DNA of 14,238 bases from CAZAJT01 sp964485585 (GTDB lineage Bacteria > Patescibacteriota > Microgenomatia > UBA1406 > GWC2-37-13): positions 1 through 14,238 of the forward strand of contig CAZAJT010000027.1 of assembly GCA_964485585.1 (NCBI GenBank). Direction: 5' to 3'. The translations under genes and the position numbers were made by a program. Under the pieces are notes generated by a model. The model searched no databases. It worked only from the letters and a program-made list of their open reading frames with translations, and had not been told where the DNA came from. Below are positions 6,807 through 13,636 of the stretch, in pieces; position 1 is the first letter of the stretch, and every line of letters starts with the position of its first letter.

Positions 6807-7100
6807 ATGACCACGCAACAAACACTCGACGAAGAAACAAAACGAATGGTGTACTCGTGGGCAGAGTATTGGTGTAAGCGATTGCATGTGCCTGGAAAAG
6901 CAGGTCTGGTCGCAAAACCATCGTACTTCATAGCAGACAATGTGGAGAGGATCCTCTGGATAGAGGTCGATTCCAGTCTCTGGAATCTACTTTCCGGCAT
7001 CGACCGCGGCGACTTCTACGAACTTCTGAAAAGGGAGGTAGGAGATCCAAACAACATCATAATCGACATCGTTCCTGCAAACGCACCACTCAGACCGTGA
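6807..7100 (+). CDS. Hypothetical protein, first gene of the plus-strand island
   Basis: I do not recognise this 97-residue protein (MTTQQTLDEETKRMVYSWAE ... NAPLRP). It has no membrane segment or signal peptide. It is Trp-rich for its size (WAEYWCKRL, ILWIEVDSSLWNLL) and mixes acidic and basic residues. The start at 6807 is chosen because AGGAGG (6791-6796) lies 10 nt upstream. An in-frame ATG at 6783 falls inside the palindromic repeat and upstream of the ribosome site. It runs opposite to the whole dcw cluster, ends TGA, and is followed after 21 nt by a second gene with a similar ribosome site, so the two form a small operon. Composition is more GC-rich than the dcw genes. It could be a regulator, toxin-type partner or orphan; nothing in the sequence decides. 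Confidence 0.65.
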   Translation: MTTQQTLDEETKRMVYSWAEYWCKRLHVPGKAGLVAKPSYFIADNVERILWIEVDSSLWNLLSGIDRGDFYELLKREVGDPNNIIIDIVPANAPLRP

Positions 7101-7121
7101 ACATCGAAAAGGAGCGTTGGA

Positions 7122-7415
7122 ATGAGATCCAAGTCTGGATCCGCGCCCACAACCACTCACCCCGCTTTTGAGGCGGCTGAAACCTTTTGCCGCGAATGCA
7201 GTCTCGGGTACGCCGACGTCGCAAAACCACTGCGCGTCGAAGTGATCACTACCGGTAACCATACCGAAACCATTGTGGTCATAGAACTCCACGTTGCTGG
7301 ATACCTGACCTGCAAAGCCGCCGCCCGACGCTTGTGGATGAAAATCCTGAAGCAGGTCATCGCTGCGAATGGCGCGCGGATGAGGGTCGAGGAGTTCAAA
7401 CCGACCGCACCCTGA
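7122..7415 (+). CDS. Hypothetical protein, second gene of the plus-strand island
   Basis: I do not recognise this 97-residue protein. It carries a CRECS motif near residue 23 and one more Cys (LTCKAAARR), so metal binding is possible but unproven, since there is no second CxxC pair. The middle (LRVEVITTGNHTETIVVIELHVAGY) looks like two beta strands joined by a turn, and a helix follows (CKAAARRLWMKILKQVIAANG). AAGGAG (7109-7114) lies 7 nt before the ATG. GC is high (36 of the 60 bases from 7201). It shares strand, spacing and ribosome-site style with the gene before it and has the same length, but the two sequences are not obviously similar. It converges on mraY across nested hairpins. Confidence 0.62.
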   Translation: MRSKSGSAPTTTHPAFEAAETFCRECSLGYADVAKPLRVEVITTGNHTETIVVIELHVAGYLTCKAAARRLWMKILKQVIAANGARMRVEEFKPTAP

Positions 7416-7425
7416 ACCGAAATCC

Positions 7426-7496
7426 GTGAGGAGCTCTGGTGGTGAGACCACAATTTCATAATGTCTCACAATCACTCATCGCCACCACCTCCTCAC
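7426..7496. terminator. Nested hairpins between convergent island genes and mraY
   Basis: GTGAGGAG (7426-7433) pairs with CTCCTCAC (7489-7496), and GTGGTG (7439-7444) can pair with CACCAC (7483-7488). Inside, GTGAGAC (7442-7448) can instead pair with GTCTCAC (7463-7469) around a 14-nt loop. The site lies between the 3' ends of two converging transcripts, where a bidirectional terminator would be expected. No T-run follows on either strand, so intrinsic termination is not certain. Confidence 0.42.
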
Positions 7497-7536
7497 GCAC
7501 TTCTACCCAATTTCAACAGTGCTTTAGACGTCCGCA

Positions 7537-8574
7537 TTATTTCATAAACGCAATCATGAGACCTATGAAGGCGAACATTATGGAAAACATCCAAAAACGC
7601 ATGACAATCTTTGGCTCCTCCCATCCATGGACTTGAAAGTAAAGATGAATAGGTGCAACCGGCAAAATCTTTCGATGCAGAAATCTTTTCCCCAATAGCT
7701 GTATCAACGAGCTCAATATTTCAATCACAAAAATTCCTCCAATAATCGGCAATGCGAATGCCTTACCAAGAATAAGACCTATCACGGCAAAGGTAGCTCC
7801 AAACGATAAAGCTCCGGCATCGCCGAGAAATAATCGTGCCGGATAAATATTGAAGTATAGAAAGGAAACTAGTCCACCAATCCAGATAGAGATGAATATT
7901 GAAGTGGGAACATCAATGATGGCTCCTGCTATAACCCAGAAACTGGCAAGACTTATCATGAGCACACCACTCGCCAGTCCATCTAATCCATCGGTAACAT
8001 TTACCGCATTCGCAAAAGCTACTATTACAAATGCTGCAAAAAAAATATAGAAATAGGAAAGTTCATATACGCCAAAAAACGGTACATGGATAATGTCGAT
8101 CTTAAAATCAGTAAACAACCAGTAGGCAATAATAAAGGCAAGCACAAGCTCGATAATCAGTTTATGCCGGATTCGCAGTCCGAAGAAATTATGTTTTTTC
8201 CAGAAGAAAATCTTACTCAAATCATCATACACACCCAATACTGCGAAACTGACAAAGGTGAATACCAGTATTTTGATCTCGTTTATGACTGAGGGAAAAT
8301 TAGTTTGAATGTTTCTGTCGAATAATACAAACAATAATAGGAAAAAGAAGAAGAGAAATACGGTCATTCCTACAATCAGTATGCCACCTCCTACCGGCGT
8401 ACCAGACTTATGTCGGTGAAATTTATCAAAAATTGGCGTCGGTCGATTAAATGCGTCTTTTGTCTGCTGATGAGCTCTCTGGAATTTGACTTTGTAAAGG
8501 AAATTTATGAATGGGACGATGAAAATAAAATGGAGTACAAAAGAAATCAGCGTGGCAAAAAAATAAACAGCCAT
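7537..8574 (-). CDS. mraY: MraY, phospho-MurNAc-pentapeptide translocase
   Basis: MraY transfers phospho-MurNAc-pentapeptide to undecaprenyl phosphate, making lipid I in the inner membrane. The 345-residue protein has about ten hydrophobic segments. Family motifs in order are GTPVGGG (58-64), VYDDLSK (115-121) with the Asp pair D117-D118, NAVNVTDGLDGLA (189-201), FLGDAGAL (249-256) with D252, and APIHLYFQVHGWEEPKIVMRFW (307-328). The last is unusual because the normal HHH run is reduced to H-L-Y. The ATG lies 6 nt after the dgkA stop. There is no Shine-Dalgarno site; GATAAT sits 5 nt upstream, inside the end of dgkA. Downstream, the dcw order is broken by a convergent two-gene island before murD. 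Identification is secure. Confidence 0.95.
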   Translation of the reverse strand: MAVYFFATLISFVLHFIFIVPFINFLYKVKFQRAHQQTKDAFNRPTPIFDKFHRHKSGTPVGGGILIVGMTVFLFFFFLLLFVLFDRNIQTNFPSVINEIKILVFTFVSFAVLGVYDDLSKIFFWKKHNFFGLRIRHKLIIELVLAFIIAYWLFTDFKIDIIHVPFFGVYELSYFYIFFAAFVIVAFANAVNVTDGLDGLASGVLMISLASFWVIAGAIIDVPTSIFISIWIGGLVSFLYFNIYPARLFLGDAGALSFGATFAVIGLILGKAFALPIIGGIFVIEILSSLIQLLGKRFLHRKILPVAPIHLYFQVHGWEEPKIVMRFWMFSIMFAFIGLMIAFMK

Positions 8575-8580
8575 AGTGTA

Positions 8581-8952
8581 TTATCGGTATACCAGTGTTG
8601 ATAATTTTGGAATAAAAATAACACAAGCGATAATGAATGCGCCAATCGCAAACGTAAGCATCGCAGCTGCCGATACATCTTTTGCAATCCGTATGTCCTC
8701 ACGTTGCTCCAGATCAATCGCATCGGTGACTTGTTCAAGAGCAGTATTGATGGTTTCAATAACCAGACCGACCGTAATAAGCACAAGAATTGTCAAAAAT
8801 TCAGCATAGCTTATTTCCAGATACCAACCACCATAAAGCGCTAAAACAGATAACAAAAAATGCGCTCGGTAGTTTGGTTGAGTTTTAATAGCCCATATTA
8901 CACCATTCAACGCGTTTTTAAATGAGATAGTATGACGTTTAATAGCGTTCAT
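8581..8952 (-). CDS. dgkA: DgkA-family lipid kinase (diacylglycerol or undecaprenol kinase)
   Basis: This small integral membrane kinase phosphorylates diacylglycerol or, in Gram-positive-type members, undecaprenol. Its position between yvcK and mraY favours a role in supplying the lipid carrier used by MraY. It is 123 residues with three membrane helices (about 31-48, 51-69 and 94-114). Conserved positions line up with E. coli DgkA at a constant offset of three: E66, N69 and E73 in VIETINTALE, and K91-D92 in AKDVSAAAML. The position that is usually Glu in the N-terminal helix (E28 in E. coli) appears to be Gln25 in KTQPNYRAH. The ATG comes 1 nt after the yvcK stop (TAATATG), a sign of translational coupling. 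Family call is secure; substrate is inferred. Confidence 0.92.
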   Translation of the reverse strand: MNAIKRHTISFKNALNGVIWAIKTQPNYRAHFLLSVLALYGGWYLEISYAEFLTILVLITVGLVIETINTALEQVTDAIDLEQREDIRIAKDVSAAAMLTFAIGAFIIACVIFIPKLSTLVYR

Positions 8953-8953
8953 A

Positions 8954-9937
8954 TTAGAGTAAGTTAAACAAGGCGAGATTCAATTTTTCACTATCATGTC
9001 GCAATATGCTTCGAGACAATTCGTCTCCTTTTGATTGCGGAAATGTTGCGCGATTCACAATGTCCGCTTCAACAATATGTCCCTGATAGCTACTCTCCTC
9101 AAGATCATTAACCACTAATTCTTCTCCATGAGACCTATACCATTCTAGTATATTTGATGGAATTTCACCATTGTTCACAATGACAGCATCCGGCGTTCTC
9201 CCCAGATAATTGCTTAAGTCCTTCAGATGATCGCTTGCCCGATAATGGTTTGTCTGCCCTGATTTGGTCACGAGATTGAGTATGTAGAGAATCTGTGCTT
9301 TACTCTGTTGAAGCGACTCGGTAATACCGGTAACTAATAATGTTGGAATAATGCTCGTGTATAAATCTCCGGGAGCAATAATAATAGTGTCAGAATCGAG
9401 GATTCGTTCAATCGCTTTTTCGTTTGGTTCGACATCCGGCTCAAGAAATGCGCGTTTAATGCGACTACTCATGTGATAATTTACATCGATCTTCCCTTCT
9501 TCTTTTAAGATAGTGCCATCTTCATATTCAACACAAAGATGCGTTTTTTTGAATGTGACTGGAATCACCTGTCCTTTCGTTTGGAGCACGTAGCTGACGG
9601 TATCAATAACTTCATTGTAATTGGAGGTGACTTTTTCCAGAGCGGACAAAAAAATATTGCCGAAATTGTGTCCGGCAAGATCACCATTGGCAAAACGGTA
9701 GAGAAACAGTTTTCGCCAGAGTTCTGATGCTTCTGAAAGCGCCACCAGACATTGGCGAAGATCACCGGGAGGAAGCACGCCGAGCTGATCCCGCAGTCGT
9801 CCGGTTGATCCCCCCGAATCCATCATCGTGACAATCGCGGCAATATCGAATGGATATTTTTTCAGTCCGGAGAGTACGACAAACGTACCGGTTCCCCCCC
9901 CGATTACAGTAATTTTTTTTAAAGGAATATTCTCCAT
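8954..9937 (-). CDS. yvcK: YvcK/CofD-like gluconeogenesis factor
   Basis: YvcK proteins bind UDP-sugars and are needed for normal morphology and growth on gluconeogenic carbon in Bacillus; they are related to CofD transferases. The 327-residue protein shows the family motifs in order: ITVIGGGTGTF (9-19), MMDSGGSTGRLRDQ (38-51), GVLPPGDLRQCLVAL (53-67), GHNFGNIFLSAL (89-100) and IIIAPGDLYTSIIPTLLV. No RapZ or WhiA gene is in the window, although these often accompany it elsewhere. The start codon lies at the edge of an intergenic repeat, with TTTAAAGT and no Shine-Dalgarno site upstream. The GGG of the first loop is encoded by eight consecutive G (9894-9901), a slippage-prone tract. Its stop is coupled to dgkA. 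A regulatory link between sugar-nucleotide level and wall synthesis fits the neighbours but is inference. Confidence 0.93.
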   Translation of the reverse strand: MENIPLKKITVIGGGTGTFVVLSGLKKYPFDIAAIVTMMDSGGSTGRLRDQLGVLPPGDLRQCLVALSEASELWRKLFLYRFANGDLAGHNFGNIFLSALEKVTSNYNEVIDTVSYVLQTKGQVIPVTFKKTHLCVEYEDGTILKEEGKIDVNYHMSSRIKRAFLEPDVEPNEKAIERILDSDTIIIAPGDLYTSIIPTLLVTGITESLQQSKAQILYILNLVTKSGQTNHYRASDHLKDLSNYLGRTPDAVIVNNGEIPSNILEWYRSHGEELVVNDLEESSYQGHIVEADIVNRATFPQSKGDELSRSILRHDSEKLNLALFNLL

Positions 9938-9942
9938 ACTTT

Positions 9943-10032
9943 AAATTCCAATTACCAAGCACCAATTTCCAAACAAATCTCAATACTCAAATTCAAAACA
10001 GTTTGATAATTGGAATTTGTAATTTTTTGCTT
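9943..10032. repeat. AT-rich inverted word repeat, copy 2 (upstream of yvcK)
   Basis: This copy has AAGCACCAA at 9957-9965, the 20-base core TCAAATTCAAAACAGTTTGA at 9987-10006 (identical to copy 1) and TTGGAATTTG after it. The distal TTGGTGCTT is decayed to TTTTTTGCTT. It fills most of the gap between the nucleotidyltransferase gene and yvcK, so any yvcK promoter must lie within it. Confidence 0.7.
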
Positions 10033-10044
10033 CGAATTTATTTC

Positions 10045-10076
10045 TAAGATCCAAGATCTAACATCTAAGATCTATT
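10045..10076. repeat. AGATCTTAGATGTTAGATCT-type short repeat
   Basis: The words AAGATC, AAGATCT, AACATCT and AAGATCT follow one another, each separated by a few bases. AGATCT is itself a palindrome and occurs twice, 8 nt apart, so a small hairpin is possible. On the minus strand the first unit encodes the last two codons and the TAG of the nucleotidyltransferase gene, so the repeat has set the end of that protein. Confidence 0.6.
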
Positions 10077-11342
10077 TTTGTTTTCCTTCATTTCCTCTTT
10101 ATAATAAAACATCCCGTCCGAAATATCTTCCGAAACGAGGGTATGGGGACCAACATAAGTATGAGATCCTATCTTTACCCCCGGCGCCAGAGTTGAATGT
10201 ACGCCGATCTTTGCGCCCTCACCGATGATCGCTCCCAGTTTATTTCTTCCAGTATCTATCTTTTTTTCATTCACCATTGACGAAACAGTGCCTTCATCAA
10301 ATCTGAAATTCGCAGTGATTGCTCCCGCGCCAAAAAGTACATTTTTTCCTATAACCGAATCTCCAACATAATTTCTGTGGAGCATGACTCCGCTACCGAT
10401 ATAGGATCTGGCGACTTCACACGCGCCACCAACTATAGCGTTTTCTCCAACATGGCTTGATCGAATCATCGCATAATCTCCTATCTTTGTATCACGACCA
10501 ATATAGCATGGCCCAACAATTTTAACATAATCTCCAATGCGAACATTGTCCTCTACATAAACGTCTCCCTCTATCTTTGACTTATTTGAAACGGAAACAT
10601 CGCTGCCTCTGTATTGACCGGATATTTTTGAAAGAAAATGTTCCATTACGTTTAATACCTGCCAGGGATATTTTATGGTGTACCAATAACTATCGTAGTC
10701 AATATACTTCGTTGAGGCGTTATTCGTTATGAGTTGATCGAGCGCTTTTTCATACCAGTCGTCAGAATCAGCACGCACTGATTGAATCGCGTCTACCAGT
10801 CGCTTCCCATCGGAAAAATAATCTACTACCAGCTTTACAAGGTCGGAAGGTTTCTCATCTGGCGATGGTTTTTCGACAATGCCAGTAACAGATTTTCCTT
10901 CAACTTTCAGATATCCGCCGGGAAAATAATCGTTCATCCTTTTTGCAACAAGTATTATTTTGGCTCCATGATTCCTTATGTCGCCTATTTTTTCAAGAAT
11001 TGAAAAATTAAGCAAATCATTAGCGTTTACAATAACAACTTCCCCATCCAAGTATTCTTTCGCAGCTGTCACTGCACCCGCCATACCATCCTCAGTTTTG
11101 TGTTGAATAGCGACAGAGATCTTACAATCATGAGTACTGTTTCTTACGCTGATCTTCTGAAAGTCCTGCGCAGAACACGGATGGGAGACAATGATAATAT
11201 GATGAACTCGCGGTATGATTTCCTTGATGATATGTTGGGCAAACGGCTTTCCAAAGAAAGGCATCATGTTTTTATTCACGAGCGGCCAGAAACGGGTACT
11301 ATCCCCTCCGGCTAATATCAATGCTGTTTTCACTTTTTCCAT
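10065..11342 (-). CDS. GlmU-like sugar-1-phosphate nucleotidyltransferase with left-handed beta-helix
   Basis: The N-terminal half is a nucleotidyltransferase: TALILAGGDSTRFWPL is a variant of the usual LAAGxGTR loop, with VIVNANDLL in the position of the metal-binding Asp and VEKPSP further on. The C-terminal half (from about residue 250) is a hexapeptide-repeat left-handed beta-helix. The sequence HRNYVGDSVIGKNV ... GAGAITANFRFD, then TGRNKLGAIIGEGAKIG, resembles archaeal two-function enzymes of the Sulfolobus ST0452 type more than bacterial GlmU. The likely role is making UDP-GlcNAc, MurA's substrate, which suits the place after murA. The ATG at 11342 is chosen because it lies 1 nt past the murA stop (TAGAATG) and directly before the nucleotide loop; an in-frame ATG at 11369 would add 9 residues. 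Exact sugar and acetyltransferase activity are uncertain. Confidence 0.82.
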   Translation of the reverse strand: MEKVKTALILAGGDSTRFWPLVNKNMMPFFGKPFAQHIIKEIIPRVHHIIIVSHPCSAQDFQKISVRNSTHDCKISVAIQHKTEDGMAGAVTAAKEYLDGEVVIVNANDLLNFSILEKIGDIRNHGAKIILVAKRMNDYFPGGYLKVEGKSVTGIVEKPSPDEKPSDLVKLVVDYFSDGKRLVDAIQSVRADSDDWYEKALDQLITNNASTKYIDYDSYWYTIKYPWQVLNVMEHFLSKISGQYRGSDVSVSNKSKIEGDVYVEDNVRIGDYVKIVGPCYIGRDTKIGDYAMIRSSHVGENAIVGGACEVARSYIGSGVMLHRNYVGDSVIGKNVLFGAGAITANFRFDEGTVSSMVNEKKIDTGRNKLGAIIGEGAKIGVHSTLAPGVKIGSHTYVGPHTLVSEDISDGMFYYKEEMKENKNRS

Positions 11343-11343
11343 T

Positions 11344-12669
11344 CTAAACTTTACTAATATCCGCTCCAATATTTTTTAACTTTTCAACGAGATTTTCATA
11401 TCCTCTTTCAACAATCGAAGCTCCTTCCACCACTGATTCTCCACTTGCGACCAATGATGCAATAATCAAACTTGCGCCAGCACGAAGATCATGAATTTCA
11501 ATTACTCCATTGTGGAGAGTCGTTGGCCCAGTAATACGAATCGCTTGTTGATGCGGTGAGTTTTCAGAATAGGTAAAGTAATAATATAATTGCGGATTGG
11601 CAATGGAAGGACTGATAAAATCTATCTTTGCTCCCAGTTTTCGAAGTTCTGAAACATACGCAAAACGATTCTCAAATACCCGTTCGTGGATCGTTGACTC
11701 TCCCTCAGCCTGCGTCATAAGTACTGCCCAATTGGGCTGCCAATCAGTCATAAAACCGGGATGCGGTGATGTTTGAATATGGGTAGCCCGTAAATTCCCA
11801 TTATGATAGAAACGAATCGCGTTGTGCCGGGTAAGTTCAACGACACCCCCTGCTTCTCGAAGCTCTCGAAGAAATGCATCGATCGACTCTGGAATCACAT
11901 TCTCAATAAGAATATCGCCTTTTGTCGCGGTTCCCAACACCGCAAACGTAACCGCTTCATTACGATCAGAAGATATGGTAAAAGGATTTTTCTGTAATAA
12001 TTGCGATACGCCCTCAACAATAATAGTGTCATGCTCTCTTACGATATGCGCTCCTGCATCATTGAGAAAATGAATCAGCTCATCAATCTCTGGTTCAAGT
12101 GCACAGCGGGAAAGAATAGTTTTTTTGCTGCTCAATACCGCAAGCATAATCAGTAATTCTGTTCCAGTGTGCGTAGGTTTTGAAAAGGTATATTCACCGT
12201 GTATCTCATTTTGTAAAGAAGCATGATAGTAACCGGTCGAAGAATCATACTCCACATCCACTCCAACATATTTCATACCCTCAATAATTCTGTCTATGGG
12301 ACGTGCCCCGATCCTGCATCCTCCGGGATTTGGTACGAAACATGTCTCAAAATGATGGAGGAGCGGTGCGAATAGTAGAAATGACGCACGTATTTTTGAA
12401 GCATGCAGCATATCCACCTTATTTTGACGCATACTTTGAGCATTTATTTTTACCGTATTACTATCAATAAAAGCCGCCTCAGCACCAATGTCATTTAAAA
12501 TATGCAATAATTCAACAACATCATTTATGCGAGGAATATTATGAAGAATGACATTATCTTTAAATAATAGCGCGGCAATAATAGTTTTTAACGCTACATT
12601 TTTTGCTCCCGACAATGTAACATTACCACGAAGTGGTTTTCCACCAATTATTTTGTATGCATCTTCCAT
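11344..12669 (-). CDS. murA: MurA, UDP-GlcNAc enolpyruvyl transferase
   Basis: MurA transfers enolpyruvate from PEP to UDP-GlcNAc, the first committed step of peptidoglycan synthesis. At 441 residues it is slightly longer than most. Catalytic features are intact: GAKN with K23-N24, the loop NPGGCRIGARP with Cys118 (the residue alkylated by fosfomycin in sensitive enzymes), TDWQ in place of TDMQ for the catalytic Asp, and DLRAGASL near the C-terminus. The gene starts 22 nt before the end of murB. Unlike most dcw genes here it has a strong Shine-Dalgarno site, AAGGAGG, 10 nt upstream inside murB. The stop, TAG, is coupled to the next gene as TAGAATG. Since Cys118 is present, fosfomycin sensitivity would be expected on target grounds alone. 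Confidence 0.96.
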   Translation of the reverse strand: MEDAYKIIGGKPLRGNVTLSGAKNVALKTIIAALLFKDNVILHNIPRINDVVELLHILNDIGAEAAFIDSNTVKINAQSMRQNKVDMLHASKIRASFLLFAPLLHHFETCFVPNPGGCRIGARPIDRIIEGMKYVGVDVEYDSSTGYYHASLQNEIHGEYTFSKPTHTGTELLIMLAVLSSKKTILSRCALEPEIDELIHFLNDAGAHIVREHDTIIVEGVSQLLQKNPFTISSDRNEAVTFAVLGTATKGDILIENVIPESIDAFLRELREAGGVVELTRHNAIRFYHNGNLRATHIQTSPHPGFMTDWQPNWAVLMTQAEGESTIHERVFENRFAYVSELRKLGAKIDFISPSIANPQLYYYFTYSENSPHQQAIRITGPTTLHNGVIEIHDLRAGASLIIASLVASGESVVEGASIVERGYENLVEKLKNIGADISKV

Positions 12670-13613
12670 ATGATAACTTCCTCCTTCAACTCCACCCCAA
12701 ACTTTTCCTTCACTCTATCTTTAATTAGTTTCACTAACTCGAGCAAATCTGACGCTTTCCCGTTTCCCCGATTGATAATAAAGTTTGCGTGTTTTTCTGA
12801 AATGTAAAAATCTCCGACACTCGTATTCTTTAATCCGGCCTGATCGATGAGATAGCCGGCCGATGTCGTAGGAACATTGAGTTTTTGGCGCTGCTCTTCT
12901 GAAATATTTCTGAAAAAACAACCGCTCGTTGCAACCCCATGCGGCTGCGTTGCTTTTCGATAGGCGAGCGCTTCCTGCGCTCGTTTCTGTACTGATTCCG
13001 GCGATTCTTTTTTCAATCGAAACACTGCGTCGATAACTATTTCCTTCGTTTTTTGCAAAATGCTGCTGTCATAAGCAAATTGAAAATAATCATGATCTAC
13101 TTCCTTAATTACCCCGCCATCTGTTAAGAGAGAGGCAGAAATCAACGAATCTCCGCAGTACGAAACGGGATGTGTCCATTTGGAATTCATATAGATCGCT
13201 CCTCCCACAGTGCCGGGCAAACCCATCTGATACTCAAGACTGCTATGTCCTTCTTGAGCCGTCTCCATTGCAAGCCGCGCCATCGGATAGCCCGAAGAAA
13301 CCTTCAAATCAACGTATGAATCAGTTTCATTTGTTATTTCTTTCTTCATATAGGTATTTCTGACGACTAAACCGTTAATCCTTTCTTGAGTGACAGCAAG
13401 ATTCGATCCACCACCGAGGATAAAAAGAGGAATTGCCTGTTGCGCTTTTACTTTTCCAACGTTCTCCCAATCTTCCCGCGAGTTTGCTTCAAAATAATAC
13501 TCAGCGATCACCTTTGTTCTGAAGGTAAAATAAGCTGTAATATCCTTCTCAGCCTGCACTCTGCCTTTTCCAAAGATAAGTTCTAATCTCTCTAATTGCA
13601 TAGTCTTGTTCAT
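12648..13613 (-). CDS. murB: MurB, UDP-N-acetylenolpyruvoylglucosamine reductase
   Basis: MurB reduces the MurA product to UDP-MurNAc using NADPH and bound FAD. FAD-domain motifs are ILGGGSNLAV (65-74) and MGLPGTVGGAIYMN (130-143). The substrate domain has SAGYLIDQAGLK and SEKHANFIINRGN, and ends FGVELKEEV, which keeps the catalytic Glu (E312). Two active-site positions differ from the E. coli pattern. YRxS reads YDSS, so Arg becomes D182. The proton-donor Ser in GSxFKN is Cys232 in SGCFFRN. The 321-residue size and absence of a long insertion near the Tyr motif suggest a type II enzyme. ATG at 13613 is used; an ATG at 13601 is equally possible, as neither has a ribosome site. The last codons extend past the usual end and overlap murA. 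Confidence 0.95.
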   Translation of the reverse strand: MNKTMQLERLELIFGKGRVQAEKDITAYFTFRTKVIAEYYFEANSREDWENVGKVKAQQAIPLFILGGGSNLAVTQERINGLVVRNTYMKKEITNETDSYVDLKVSSGYPMARLAMETAQEGHSSLEYQMGLPGTVGGAIYMNSKWTHPVSYCGDSLISASLLTDGGVIKEVDHDYFQFAYDSSILQKTKEIVIDAVFRLKKESPESVQKRAQEALAYRKATQPHGVATSGCFFRNISEEQRQKLNVPTTSAGYLIDQAGLKNTSVGDFYISEKHANFIINRGNGKASDLLELVKLIKDRVKEKFGVELKEEVIIWKMHTK

Positions 13614-13636
13614 ATCACAAATCCCAATGTTAACTG

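Noticed and set aside
6987..7475. A 162-codon minus-strand frame covering both plus-strand island genes
   Set aside because: It lacks a ribosome site, is rich in Cys, Gly and Ser as antisense frames of GC-rich genes are, and the two plus-strand frames each have a well-placed AGGAG-type site.
9943..10032. CRISPR array or riboswitch in the repetitive gaps
   Set aside because: The repeats are unequal words without regular spacers, and no conserved riboswitch core was recognised.
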